This document shows positions 1-7,676 of a DNA stretch of 64,000 bases, piece after piece. The DNA is taken from contig JBBCHM010000001.1 of assembly GCA_037200045.1 (NCBI GenBank), positions 2,046,001-2,110,000 on the forward strand. Direction: 5' to 3'. Each line of letters opens with the position of its first letter. Within the stretch, counting starts at the first letter, position 1. The notes beneath the pieces are model-generated. The model saw only the letters and a list, made by a program, of their open reading frames with translations. It was not told the origin of the DNA and did no database searches. Origin of the DNA: Rhizomicrobium sp. GTDB lineage: Bacteria; Pseudomonadota; Alphaproteobacteria; Micropepsales; Micropepsaceae. The position numbers were made by a program, and so were the translations under genes.

Positions 1-146
1 GCGGGCCGCTCGACCTGAACGCGCCGGTGCCGCAATGCGACCACGCGGCGTGGCGGATGTTCGGGATTTCGATGGCGGGTTACAACGCCGTCATCTCGCT
101 GGGCGCCGCGGCGATCGGCGCGTTCTTCCTGGCGCGCAAGCCATGA
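1..146 (+). CDS. dsbB: DsbB-family disulfide bond formation protein (C-terminal fragment)
   Basis: Only the last 47 codons are in the window, read from base 3 to the TGA at 144-146. The visible part has one cysteine in a PQCD context, then WRMFGISMAGYNAVISLG, then a final hydrophobic helix ending in ARKP. That matches the end of DsbB, the inner-membrane quinone reductase that reoxidises DsbA: the second periplasmic cysteine pair followed by the last membrane span. The stop overlaps the coq7 start (ATGA), so the two are translationally coupled. The N-terminal CXXC lies outside the window, so the family call rests on the C-terminus alone. Confidence 0.7.
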   Translation, partial: GPLDLNAPVPQCDHAAWRMFGISMAGYNAVISLGAAAIGAFFLARKP

Positions 147-697
147 GCCGCAAGGCGCGGCCGGCCTCGCCCGGCACCAGGACCAGCGACGAGATCGCGG
201 CGATGATCCGCGTCGACCATGCCGGCGAATACGGCGCGGTGCGCATCTATGAAGGCCAGCTCGCGGTGCTGGGCGGGCGCGGCTCCAAGACGGCGGACGC
301 GATTCGCCACATGGCGGAGCAGGAACAGGTGCATCTGAAGACGTTCGACGCGCTGATCAACGAGCGCCGCGTGCGGCCGACGGCGCTGGAGCCGGTGTGG
401 CGCGTCGCGGGCTTCGCGCTCGGCGCCGCGACCGCGCTGATGGGCGAGAAGGCGGCGATGGCCTGCACCGCGGCGGTGGAAGAGGTGATCGACCATCACT
501 ATGCCGCGCAGGTGACCAAGCTGGGCGATGCCGATCCCAAGCTGAAGAAAACGGTCGAGGATTTCCGCGCCGAGGAGATCGCGCATCGCGACCTCGCCCT
601 GGAGCATGGCGCGGAACAGGCGCCGGGCTATCGGCTGCTGAGCGCGGCGATCAAGGCGGGCTGCCGGATCGCGATCCGGCTGTCCGAGAAGATATGA
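143..697 (+). CDS. coq7: Demethoxyubiquinone hydroxylase (Coq7/UbiF-type diiron enzyme)
   Basis: This 184-residue protein fits the Coq7 family, which hydroxylates demethoxyubiquinone late in ubiquinone synthesis. The diiron ligands are visible as two E...ExxH half-sites: E29 in DHAGEYGAVRIYEGQ, E61-H64 in EQEQVHL, E113/E114 in AVEEVIDHH, and E145-H148 in RAEEIAHRD. The ATG at 143 is chosen because it overlaps the dsbB stop and gives a normal family N-terminus; an in-frame upstream start would run through dsbB. The stop overlaps the next gene by ATGA. Pairing with dsbB makes sense because DsbB passes electrons to ubiquinone. Confidence 0.95.
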   Translation: MSRKARPASPGTRTSDEIAAMIRVDHAGEYGAVRIYEGQLAVLGGRGSKTADAIRHMAEQEQVHLKTFDALINERRVRPTALEPVWRVAGFALGAATALMGEKAAMACTAAVEEVIDHHYAAQVTKLGDADPKLKKTVEDFRAEEIAHRDLALEHGAEQAPGYRLLSAAIKAGCRIAIRLSEKI

Positions 698-1326
698 GCG
701 AGGATCGTCACGCGCTTCTGGCGGCGGCGGCCAAGCCGCGCCGCGCCACGATCGACGACGCGGGCACGCTGTCGCGGCTGTTCGCCGCCGCCTTCACCCA
801 TGATCCGGTGATGGACTGGATCGCGCGGCCGGCGCCGATGCGGGCCCGGGCGCTGGAACAGTTCTTCTTCTGGCTGCTGCGGGTGCGCGCGATTCCGTAT
901 GGCGAGGTGTGGATGAGCGCGGAGGCGAGCGTCTGCGCCGCCTGGCTGCCGCCCGGCGCCGATGCCAGCCCCGGCGGCTTGTTCGAGCAGATGAAGCTGA
1001 TGCCGTTGTTCGTGCGGCTGTGCGGCTTTCCGCGCCTGTTGCGCGGCTCGGCGATGGCGGAGGCGATGGAGAAGAACCATCCGGCGGAAAAGCATTTCTA
1101 TCTCGCCTTCATCGCGGTGGCGCCGCGGCTGCAGGGGCTGGGGCTGGGCGGCGCGATGCTGGAGGCGACGGTGAAGCGCGCCGACGAGACCGGCGTGCCG
1201 GCCTATCTGGAGAACTCCAATCCGAAGAACACGCGGCTGTACGAGCGCGCGGGGTTCGTGGCGGGCAGGAACATCGCGCCGAAGAACGCGCCGCCGCTGC
1301 TCGGGATGTGGCGGGAGAGACGGTGA
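694..1326 (+). CDS. GNAT-family N-acetyltransferase
   Basis: This is a 210-residue acetyltransferase of the GNAT fold. The acetyl-CoA binding segment is the stretch FIAVAPRLQGLGLGGAML (Q/RxxGxG/A type), followed by YLENSNPKNTRLYERAGF, the typical C-terminal beta-bulge region. The ATG at 694 overlaps the coq7 stop, so it is the third cistron of dsbB-coq7-GNAT. The substrate cannot be read from sequence. Similar proteins are usually annotated only as GNAT, and a role in quinone or redox metabolism would be an inference from position alone. Confidence 0.85.
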   Translation: MSEDRHALLAAAAKPRRATIDDAGTLSRLFAAAFTHDPVMDWIARPAPMRARALEQFFFWLLRVRAIPYGEVWMSAEASVCAAWLPPGADASPGGLFEQMKLMPLFVRLCGFPRLLRGSAMAEAMEKNHPAEKHFYLAFIAVAPRLQGLGLGGAMLEATVKRADETGVPAYLENSNPKNTRLYERAGFVAGRNIAPKNAPPLLGMWRERR

Positions 1327-1329
1327 CTA

Positions 1330-1490
1330 CCTCTCCCGCGAAGCGGGAGAGGTCAAAATTTGCGGAGCAAATTTTGGGTGAGGGCCTGCGCGAAGCGGCG
1401 GTCCCCCTCACCAGCAAAAGCTAAGCACTTAGCTCCGCAAGTGCTCCGCTAAGTGCAAGCTTTTGCGTCCTCTCCCGCACGCGGGAGAGG
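1330..1490. repeat. Composite palindromic repeat, family A (copy 1)
   Basis: The gap between two convergent genes is filled by stacked inverted repeats. The first is a CTCTCCCGC/GCGGGAGAG hairpin at 1330-1352. Next is AAAATTTGC/GCAAATTTT at 1355-1375. Then comes a long imperfect hairpin (1414-1466) with arms starting GCAAAAGC and ending GCTTTTGC, and a second CTCTCCCGC hairpin at 1469-1490. The first two modules recur in the same order at 25308-25363 and, inverted, at 54422-54474, so this is a dispersed element and not a local accident. It could also act as a bidirectional terminator. Confidence 0.8.
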
Positions 1491-1492
1491 AA

Positions 1493-2050
1493 TCATGGCT
1501 CCAACTCGGAATCCCAGTACAGATAATCCGCCCAGCTATCGTGCAGATAGTTCGGCGGGAATTTGCGGCCGTTGGCGCGAAGCTCGTTGATCGTCGGACG
1601 GTGCGGGCGGTGCTTGGGATGCATGCCGATGTGCTGCGGCAGCCGGCCACCCTTCAGCAGATTGCACGGCGCGCAGGCCGTCACCACGTTCTCCCAGGTC
1701 GTGCGGCCGCCCCGGGAGCGCGGGATGACGTGATCGAAGGTCAGATCCTCGGTGTCGCCGCAATACTGGCACTCGAAGCGGTCGCGCAGGAACAGGTTGA
1801 ACCGCGTGAAGGCGGGATTGCGCGCCGGCCGAATGTAAGTCTTCAGCGAAACGACCGAGGGGAGCTTCATCTCGAAGGAGGGCGAGCGCACGACGCGGTC
1901 GTATTCCTCGAGGATGTTCACGCGCTCAAGGAAGACCGCCTTGATGGCGTCCTGCCAGGACCACAGAGACAGCGGGAAATAGCTGAGCGGCCGGTAGTCT
2001 GCATTCAGCACCAGCGCCGGGCAGTTATCGGGAACGCGCGCGGCTAACAC
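1493..2050 (-). CDS. HNH endonuclease
   Basis: The 185-residue protein carries a C-terminal HNH nuclease domain. A zinc-type CQYCG knuckle is followed by TFDHVIPRSRGG (the catalytic H and first metal contacts), then NVVTACAPCNLLKGG (the N and second CxxC). The N-terminal half resembles the conserved alphaproteobacterial HNH protein beginning VLNADYRPLSY. The start is GTG, supported by an AGGGA site about 8 bases upstream. The family is widespread on chromosomes and not obviously part of a restriction or defence system here; its biological substrate is unknown. Confidence 0.88.
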   Translation of the reverse strand: MLAARVPDNCPALVLNADYRPLSYFPLSLWSWQDAIKAVFLERVNILEEYDRVVRSPSFEMKLPSVVSLKTYIRPARNPAFTRFNLFLRDRFECQYCGDTEDLTFDHVIPRSRGGRTTWENVVTACAPCNLLKGGRLPQHIGMHPKHRPHRPTINELRANGRKFPPNYLHDSWADYLYWDSELEP

Positions 2051-2124
2051 GGAAAGGTCCCTTTGGCGAATACTCCTCGTTGCGCAGGCTGAACCATAAG
2101 GGCAAGCGCGTGCCCTGCCAAGTT

Positions 2125-2149
2125 CGCCGAAATACTACGCGATTCGGCG
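2125..2149. repeat. Inverted repeat between PAP2 and HNH genes
   Basis: CGCCGAA at 2125-2131 pairs with TTCGGCG at 2143-2149 across 11 bases. It lies just downstream of the PAP2 gene and upstream of the HNH gene, both on the minus strand. There is no U-run, so it is either a weak terminator or an operator. Confidence 0.4.
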
Positions 2150-2166
2150 TGACAGAAAGGTAACGG

Positions 2167-2877
2167 TCAGGGCACGGATCGAAGATGGGCGGCGGCGAGT
2201 TCGGCCGCCGCCGCATCGTATTCCTTGCGGAAATCGGGGTTCTGCAAGAGATCGAGCGCGATCGCGGTGCCAAGCGCCTCGCCGGCCACGATGTCGCTGC
2301 GGAAATGCATGCCGCAGACCAGCCGCCGTTCGGCATAAAGCTCGGCGCGGGCCAGGATCGCCTGGGCCTTGTCGGGCACGAGCCGCGCCAAGGTCACGCC
2401 CATGGCGAAGGCGATGGTGGAATGGCCGCTGGGATAGGAGGTGGGCGCCGGGCCGGGCTTGACCGGCGTGCAGGTCTGAAGGTTGGGGATCACGATCCAG
2501 GGCCGGTCGCGGTGGAAATATTTCTTGGCACCCTCGGCGACGACGCCCTCCGTATCGCCGATATCGGCGAGCAAATGCCGCGTCGCCGGCAGCTTGGCGA
2601 GATCGAAGCCGGGGCCGATGGCGGAGGCGAACCAGTCGCCCGTCGAGTCCTTGGCGTCGGCCGTCGCGGCATCCCATTCGGCGGGCGTACGATGGGCGGC
2701 GATCGCCTTCAGCTCGGCGATCTCGGCGGCTTCGCGCGGCGAATCATTGGCCGGCGGCGGCGGCAGGAGCAGGCTGGCATCGACCTGCTCCACCGTCAGC
2801 AAGGCGGTCGCGGCGGCGGGCGCGGCGAGGCCAGAGGCCAGCGCGGCGACAAGCAGGAGACGGGACACGATCTTCAT
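2167..2877 (-). CDS. PAP2-family (class A-type) acid phosphatase, secreted
   Basis: The 236-residue precursor has a clear signal peptide (MKIVSRLLLVAALASGLAAPAAA). The vanadium-haloperoxidase/PAP2 phosphatase signature is complete in order: KKYFHRDRP (KX6RP-type), YPSGHS, then ERRLVCGMHFRSD (the R-X5-HXXXD third motif). This is the layout of bacterial class A nonspecific acid phosphatases such as PhoN, which hydrolyse phosphomonoesters in the periplasm. Length and motif spacing are normal. The next gene upstream on the same strand (an esterase ending at 2935) is 57 bases away, so they may share a transcript. Confidence 0.9.
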   Translation of the reverse strand: MKIVSRLLLVAALASGLAAPAAATALLTVEQVDASLLLPPPPANDSPREAAEIAELKAIAAHRTPAEWDAATADAKDSTGDWFASAIGPGFDLAKLPATRHLLADIGDTEGVVAEGAKKYFHRDRPWIVIPNLQTCTPVKPGPAPTSYPSGHSTIAFAMGVTLARLVPDKAQAILARAELYAERRLVCGMHFRSDIVAGEALGTAIALDLLQNPDFRKEYDAAAAELAAAHLRSVP

Positions 2878-2934
2878 GGCGACCTCACATGCGGACTTGA
2901 TAGACGGGTTCTGTTTCAGGACTGCGAAGGCCTG

Positions 2935-3630
2935 TCACAGAAGGCAGCTTATCTCCGCCTCGCGGCGGCGCAGCAGGCCGCGAAACGCGGCGGAGAGAAA
3001 CGCGCCGCCCATGTCCAGGCCCACCGGATCGATGCCGTGGCCGACACCCGGCGCGATGTGCCATTGCACGCAGGCGCCGGCCGCGCCCAGCATCATCGCG
3101 GAGGCGAGCATCGCCTCGGCCGGGATCATCTGGTCGGCGTCGCCATGGATCATGAGGATCGGCGGCGTGTCGGACGGCAGCGGCTCCAACTCCGCGCTCC
3201 GCGCCAGGAGGCCGGAGAAGCCGATAATGGCGGCGGGCTTCACCGCGCGGCGCAGGCCGACCTGCAGCGCCATCATCGTGCCCTGGCTGAAGCCGACCAG
3301 CGCGAGGCGATCGCCCGGCAGGTCGAGGCGCGCCAGCTCCGCATCGAGGAAAGCATTGAGCGTGCCCGCGGCGGATTCGACGCCGCGCTGCATCTCGTCC
3401 GGATCGAGCCTGGTGATGGGAAACCACTGATAGCCCGTCGGCGCGCCGGCGCAGCGCTCGGGCCCGTTGGGTGCGGCGAAAGCGACGGTCGGCAGCAGCT
3501 TTTGCCAATGCGGCGCCAGGCCGATCAGGTCCTTGCCGTCGGCGCCATAGCCGTGACAGAGCACGACCAGATGGGTGGCGGCGCCGCGCGCGGGCGGCAG
3601 ACGCGGACCGGAGAGGGAACCGAGAGCCAT
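2935..3630 (-). CDS. Alpha/beta hydrolase, phospholipase/carboxylesterase family
   Basis: This 231-residue cytosolic hydrolase belongs to the small carboxylesterase family (acyl-protein thioesterase-like). HLVVLCHGYGADG near residue 20 forms the oxyanion side, GFSQG is the nucleophile elbow (Ser), HGDADQMIP supplies the Asp, and GVGHGID supplies the catalytic His. Its length matches the family. No signal peptide is present. The natural ester is not evident from sequence. Confidence 0.88.
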   Translation of the reverse strand: MALGSLSGPRLPPARGAATHLVVLCHGYGADGKDLIGLAPHWQKLLPTVAFAAPNGPERCAGAPTGYQWFPITRLDPDEMQRGVESAAGTLNAFLDAELARLDLPGDRLALVGFSQGTMMALQVGLRRAVKPAAIIGFSGLLARSAELEPLPSDTPPILMIHGDADQMIPAEAMLASAMMLGAAGACVQWHIAPGVGHGIDPVGLDMGGAFLSAAFRGLLRRREAEISCLL

Positions 3631-3731
3631 CGCCTATCTAAACCGCGCCTGCCGCCGGAAAGCCATAGGCGATCTCAGGCAAACGCGCGCCGGGAATGAT
3701 CGCGGCGACGGGCTCGTATAGGCTCCGGCGC

Positions 3732-4574
3732 ATGATCGTCACGCGTTTCGCGCCGAGTCCAACGGGGCTGCTGCATCTCGGCCACGCTTTCGCCGCGCTG
3801 ACGGCGGCGCGGGCGGGAGAACGGTTTCTATTACGCATCGAAGATATCGACGCGTCGCGCTGCCGCGCGGAGTTCGTGGACGCGATCTTCGCGGATTTGC
3901 ATTGGCTGGGGCTTGCCTGGGAAGAACCGGTGTTGCGCCAGTCGGCGCGGGGCGCGGCCTATCGCGCGGCGCTGGATGTGCTGGAGCGGCGGGGCCTGCT
4001 CTATCCCTGTTTCTGCACCCGCAGGGAGATCGCCGAGGAGATCGCGCATGCCGCGGAAGCGCCGCATGGGCCCGATGGGCCGATCTATCCGGGGACTTGC
4101 CGGCTTTTGTCCGAGCAGGAACGCGCGGCGCGGATCGCGACCGGCGTGCCCTATGCGTTGCGGCTTGATGCGGCGAAGGCGGCGGCGCTGGCGGGGGCGT
4201 TGACCTTCGAAGAACGCGGTGCCGGACCGAAGGGCGAGCTTGGCGTCATTGCCGTGGCGCCGGGGCTGTTCGGCGATGTGGTGCTGGCGCGCAAGGACAT
4301 GCCGGCGGCGTATCATCTGGCGGTGGTGGTGGACGATGCGTATCAGGGCGTGACGCTGGTGACGCGCGGCAACGACCTGTTCGCGGCGACGCATGTGCAG
4401 CGGTTGCTGCAGGCGCTGCTCGGATTGCCGGCGCCGGCTTACGCGCATCACCGGCTGATCCTGGACGCGAACGGCAGGAAATTCTCCAAGCGCGACCGCG
4501 CGGTGACGCTGAAGAGTTTGCGGGAGGATGGCGTGACGGCGGAAGAGGTCGTGCAGCGGATTGGGTTGGCATAA
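3732..4574 (+). CDS. gluQ: Glutamyl-Q tRNA(Asp) synthetase
   Basis: The 280-residue protein is a truncated glutamyl-tRNA synthetase paralogue that attaches glutamate to queuosine in tRNA(Asp). It starts IVTRFAPSPTGLLHLGH, with the class I HIGH-type motif at residues 15-18, and carries LRIEDID. It has the zinc-site cysteines CFCTRREI...YPGTCR and the KFSKR (KMSKS-type) motif near the end. It lacks an anticodon-binding domain, as expected. The ATG at 3732 is chosen because the family motif begins immediately after it; upstream in-frame codons add non-family sequence. Confidence 0.93.
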   Translation: MIVTRFAPSPTGLLHLGHAFAALTAARAGERFLLRIEDIDASRCRAEFVDAIFADLHWLGLAWEEPVLRQSARGAAYRAALDVLERRGLLYPCFCTRREIAEEIAHAAEAPHGPDGPIYPGTCRLLSEQERAARIATGVPYALRLDAAKAAALAGALTFEERGAGPKGELGVIAVAPGLFGDVVLARKDMPAAYHLAVVVDDAYQGVTLVTRGNDLFAATHVQRLLQALLGLPAPAYAHHRLILDANGRKFSKRDRAVTLKSLREDGVTAEEVVQRIGLA

Positions 4575-4577
4575 CAG

Positions 4578-4675
4578 TTGTCATCCCGGGCGAGCGCAGC
4601 GAGACCCGGGATCCATCAAGCAAGCCGGGTCCCCGCTCTGCGCGCTGCTGACGCAGCGCTTGGCCGGGATGACAA
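4578..4675. repeat. MITE-like repeat with TGTCAT/ATGACA ends (family D)
   Basis: A 98-bp element fills the gluQ-HAD gap. Its termini are the perfect inverted repeat TTGTCATCCCGG / CCGGGATGACAA, with further internal pairing (CCCGGG...CCCGGG). The outer TGTCAT/ATGACA ends are shared with the family B elements at 23534-23618 and 46075-46200, though the inner sequence differs. Confidence 0.7.
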
Positions 4676-4683
4676 TCGTGTTT

Positions 4684-5352
4684 TTACATCGCCGCGAACA
4701 ATGTTTCGGCTTCTTTCCAATTGGCCAGGACGCGTTCGGCGCCGGCTTCGGTGAGGCGGGCGCTCAGCCGATCCGTCATGTGGCCGCCGCCGGCGAAGCC
4801 CCAGACGCGCATGCCGGCCGCGATGCCGGCGGTCACGCCGTTCACGCTGTCCTCGATCACCAGGCACTCCGCCGGTGCAACATCCAGCGCCTTCGCCGCC
4901 AGGAGGAACAAATCGGGCGCCGGCTTGGAATGGGTCACGTGCTCGGCCGAATAGATGTGGGGCGCGAAATGCTCCCAATGGCCGACCCTCTTGAGCTTGA
5001 GATCGAGGCCGCGCACCGAGCTGGAACTGGCAACCGCCTTGGGCAGGCGGCAGGCCCCGATCGCGGCCAGAGCGCCCTCGACCTCGGTCAGCCGCGATGC
5101 GATCTCCTTGGCGTAGCGTTCCCTGATCGGGCCGCGGATCTCGTCCGCGATGGGGCGGCCAAGGCGGGCGCGGCCGTCTTCGTCGAGCATCTCGTAGAAG
5201 GTCTTGCTGCTGCGGCCCATGAAGCGGGCGATGAAATCGTGGCTGTCGTAAGTGAGGCCGATCTCGGCGAGGACGGCGATCTCCACCGCGTGGGCGATGA
5301 CCTCGCTGTCGACCAGGACGCCGTCGCAATCGAAGATCACCGCCGAGATCAT
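4684..5352 (-). CDS. HAD-superfamily hydrolase (beta-phosphoglucomutase/phosphatase-like)
   Basis: This 222-residue HAD-IA enzyme begins MISAVIFDCDGVLVDSE: motif I with nucleophile D8 and acid/base D10. Motif II is the SSS in AVASSSSVRGLD, motif III is the Lys in HSKPAPDLF, and motif IV is CLVIEDSVNG. The helical cap sits between motifs I and II. This pattern fits sugar-phosphate phosphatases and phosphoglucomutases (YieH/GS1-like). The exact substrate is not predictable. The start at 5352 puts the catalytic motif at the usual distance from the N-terminus. Confidence 0.87.
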   Translation of the reverse strand: MISAVIFDCDGVLVDSEVIAHAVEIAVLAEIGLTYDSHDFIARFMGRSSKTFYEMLDEDGRARLGRPIADEIRGPIRERYAKEIASRLTEVEGALAAIGACRLPKAVASSSSVRGLDLKLKRVGHWEHFAPHIYSAEHVTHSKPAPDLFLLAAKALDVAPAECLVIEDSVNGVTAGIAAGMRVWGFAGGGHMTDRLSARLTEAGAERVLANWKEAETLFAAM

Positions 5353-5408
5353 GGGCGTGGGCGTAGGCGATCGCCGGCCGCTTCGCCACACACGAAAGGT
5401 TTCCGAAT

Positions 5409-6053
5409 CTAACGCGTGAATTCCATCGCCACGGCGGCGAAATGCATCGTGGCGGCGACCAGCACGAAAGCGTGCCAGATCGCCTTGTGATAGGGAATGC
5501 GCTCGATCACATAGAAGGCGACGCCGACCGAATAGACGATGCCGCCCGCCATCAGCAGCCAGAAGTCGGTCGCCGACATCGCGGCATGCAGCGGCTGGAT
5601 CACGAAGACGATCAGCCAGCCCATGGCGAGATAGAGCCCCAGGCTCAGCCATTCGTAGCGGCGCGGGAACAGGACCTTCATCGTCACGCCGAAGCTGGCG
5701 CTGAGCCAGATCGCGGCCAGGATGATGGTGCCGTAGGGCGCGGCGAGCCGGTTGGCGGCGAAGGGCGTGTAGGTCGCGGCGATCATGATGAAGATCGCGG
5801 CATGGTCGAGCCGGCGCAGGAACTGCCTGGAAGGGCCGTATGGCGCCAGATTGTAGGCGGCGGAGAACGAGATCATCGCCAAAAGGCCGGCGCAGTAGAC
5901 CAGCACGCTGATGGCCACCGACATGCCGGTGACGTGCCACAACAGCCACAGGCTGGCGTTGATCGCGAACAGGATGCCGAGCACATGGATCACCGCGTCG
6001 GCGCGGTGCTCGAATTCCGAATAAATCCGCTCGGCTTTCCCGATAATGGTCAT
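5409..6053 (-). CDS. Hemolysin III / TrhA family membrane protein (PAQR fold)
   Basis: About 214 residues with seven predicted membrane helices. Family signatures are FEHRADAVIHVLG near the start, LDHAAIFIMIAATYTPF in the middle and HAFVLVAATMHF at the end. The His and Asp positions are those of the PAQR metal site, although the usual Ser-x2-Tyr-His segment reads SAAYN here. The family is annotated as hemolysin III or TrhA; bacterial members are linked to membrane-energy or lipid homeostasis rather than true hemolysis. The ATG at 6053 is preferred over an in-frame TTG four codons upstream. Confidence 0.88.
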   Translation of the reverse strand: MTIIGKAERIYSEFEHRADAVIHVLGILFAINASLWLLWHVTGMSVAISVLVYCAGLLAMISFSAAYNLAPYGPSRQFLRRLDHAAIFIMIAATYTPFAANRLAAPYGTIILAAIWLSASFGVTMKVLFPRRYEWLSLGLYLAMGWLIVFVIQPLHAAMSATDFWLLMAGGIVYSVGVAFYVIERIPYHKAIWHAFVLVAATMHFAAVAMEFTR

Positions 6054-6136
6054 GTTCAGTTCCAACGCGTGGCCCTAGGATGATGTTCCCGGGCGTTTTG
6101 TCCATTCGAAAAATGTTCGCAGGGTTAAATGCCGAG

Positions 6137-6904
6137 ATGAGGGGCCCGCTCGCGATCCTGACCTGGCTTGCCGCGCTCGGCGCCGCGGCGGGCTTCGGCG
6201 CGGCGCCGGCCGGCCTAAACACCAAACTGGACCGGCTGGTCGCGGCCTATCCCGATTTTCTGCGCGGCCATGACGGCGCCTGGCTGCGGCTGAAGGACGG
6301 GCGGCGCCTGCCGATCTCCGACGGGCGCACGGACAAATCCTTCGACGCCATGATCGAGCATCCCGACATCGACGACATGTTCTTCGCCGATTATCCGGCG
6401 GGCGCCGATGCCACCGCGCCGCCGGAGAATTTCGACCCCGGCCGGGTGCGCTATGCGCCGCTGTTCGACGCGATGTATGGCGATTGCCGGACCGGCGCGG
6501 TGGCGGCGAAGCTGCGCCGCGTCGCCTGGCTGCCCCGCCACCGAGGCGGCGATGTCGAGATCACGACCGTCAACGGCGTGGACCGGCAACTGCAAGCCGT
6601 CATCGCGGAACTCGATGCCCTGCCCGAGCGCGACATGGTGTATCTGATCCCAAGTTCCGGCTCCTATAATTGCCGCGCCGTGGCGGGCTCGGCCGCGCCC
6701 TCCGCCCATGGCTGGGGCATCGCCATCGACCTCAACAGCGCCGCGGCTGAGTATTGGCGCTGGTCGGGCGCGGGCTGGCACACCCGGGTTCCGGTCGAGA
6801 TCGCGCGCATCTTCGAGCGGCACGGCTTCATCTGGGGCGGGCGCTGGCGTCACTACGACACCATGCATTTTGAATATCGCCCCGAATTGATCGCACCGCG
6901 TTGA
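6137..6904 (+). CDS. M15-type peptidase (LAS family, D-Ala-D-Ala carboxypeptidase/endopeptidase-like), exported
   Basis: The ATG at 6137 gives a 255-residue protein with a signal peptide (RGPLAILTWLAALGAAAGFGA). An in-frame ATG at 6080 would add 19 residues before it and cannot be excluded. The zinc site of the LAS metallopeptidases is present: SAHGWGIAIDLN (SxHxxGxAxD) and DTMHFEY with GGRW just before it. LAS enzymes cut peptidoglycan peptides (VanY, endolysin L-Ala-D-Glu peptidase). Periplasmic cell-wall remodelling is the likely role. The stop codon overlaps a probable FNR/FixK site for the next gene. Confidence 0.82.
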   Translation: MRGPLAILTWLAALGAAAGFGAAPAGLNTKLDRLVAAYPDFLRGHDGAWLRLKDGRRLPISDGRTDKSFDAMIEHPDIDDMFFADYPAGADATAPPENFDPGRVRYAPLFDAMYGDCRTGAVAAKLRRVAWLPRHRGGDVEITTVNGVDRQLQAVIAELDALPERDMVYLIPSSGSYNCRAVAGSAAPSAHGWGIAIDLNSAAAEYWRWSGAGWHTRVPVEIARIFERHGFIWGGRWRHYDTMHFEYRPELIAPR

Positions 6905-6945
6905 CGTAGATCATGGATTTCCGCCCCGGAATGGCGCTTTATACT
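6901..6945 (+). promoter_or_regulatory. Probable FNR/FixK-type class II promoter
   Basis: TTGACGTAGATCAT at 6901-6914 matches the FNR/FixK dyad TTGAT-N4-ATCAA at 8 of 10 positions. A TATACT -10 hexamer lies at 6940-6945. The dyad centre is then about 41-43 bases before the expected start, the class II activation geometry. No good -35 hexamer is needed or seen. This would drive the 54-codon gene at 6975 under low oxygen. The assignment is by eye. Confidence 0.5.
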
Positions 6946-6974
6946 GCAGCTTCTTTAGAGATCGACCGACCGCC

Positions 6975-7139
6975 ATGAACCAAGACGATGTTCCGCCCAA
7001 GCCGATGCAGAACGAGGACGGCTTTGCCGGCGAACTCGGCGGTATGGTCGGCACGCTGGTCTGGATCGGCGGCTTCCTGCTGGTGGCGGGCGTGGCGCTG
7101 TTCTTCGTCATGCGCTGGAGCGGCCATAGCCCCTGGTAG
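6975..7139 (+). CDS. Small single-span membrane protein, 54 residues
   Basis: An ATG at 6975 opens 54 codons to a TAG at 7137-7139: a hydrophilic N-terminus (NQDDVPPKPMQNEDGF), one hydrophobic span (VGTLVWIGGFLLVAGVALFF), then a short basic/aromatic tail (MRWSGHSPW). I do not recognise a family. Size and topology resemble accessory subunits of membrane complexes. A strong-looking promoter precedes it, codon use is like its neighbours, and the gap to the MAPEG gene is 92 bases. Reality as a gene is likely but not certain. Confidence 0.55.
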   Translation: MNQDDVPPKPMQNEDGFAGELGGMVGTLVWIGGFLLVAGVALFFVMRWSGHSPW

Positions 7140-7231
7140 CCGCAAGTGCCGCGTCGCGGCACCGGTTTCGCATTGGTGCCTAGCCCCCTACGCGATTAGC
7201 ATGCCCGCCGACTCACCGCCGGGAGGGGCGC

Positions 7232-7648
7232 ATGACTTCACAGGCATTCGGTTCGGTCGAAATGCAGATGCTGTGGCTCAGCATCGTGCTGGGCTTGGTG
7301 CAGCTTGTGCTCGCCACGCTGTTCAGCGTGAGCACGCGCGGGCTGCCCTGGGGCGTGGGGCCGCGCGACGAGCCGGCGCCGCCGATGGGCAAGTTCGGCG
7401 GCCGCGTCGAGCGCGCCTTCAAGAATTTCCTCGAGACCTTCGTGTTCTTCCTCGGCGCCGTGCTGGTGGCGCAGGCGCTGAACAAGCACACCGCGTCGAG
7501 CGCGCTGGGGGCGCAGATCTATTTCTGGTCGCGGCTCGCCTATCTGCCGGTCTACGCGTTCGGCCTTCCGTTCCTGCGCACGCTGCTGTGGGTCGCCTCG
7601 CTTATCGGCGTCGGCATGGTGATGCGCGGCATCTGGCCGGGGATGTAG
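7232..7648 (+). CDS. MAPEG-family membrane protein
   Basis: This 138-residue protein has four hydrophobic segments and the MAPEG pattern: an N-terminal span, the loop RVERAFKNFLETFVFF (the conserved R/N/E segment at the glutathione site), then two spans with ARxxY-like SRLAYLPVYAFG. Eukaryotic MAPEG proteins are glutathione-dependent transferases or isomerases; bacterial members are poorly characterised. The start is preceded by a GGGAGGGG site. Function in this organism is unknown. Confidence 0.8.
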   Translation: MTSQAFGSVEMQMLWLSIVLGLVQLVLATLFSVSTRGLPWGVGPRDEPAPPMGKFGGRVERAFKNFLETFVFFLGAVLVAQALNKHTASSALGAQIYFWSRLAYLPVYAFGLPFLRTLLWVASLIGVGMVMRGIWPGM

Positions 7649-7676
7649 AAGCACCAATCACGGCCTCGGGCGTTGG

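Noticed and set aside
1493..2050. HNH nuclease as part of a restriction or anti-phage system
   Set aside because: It is a conserved chromosomal family and there is no methyltransferase, specificity or other defence gene nearby.
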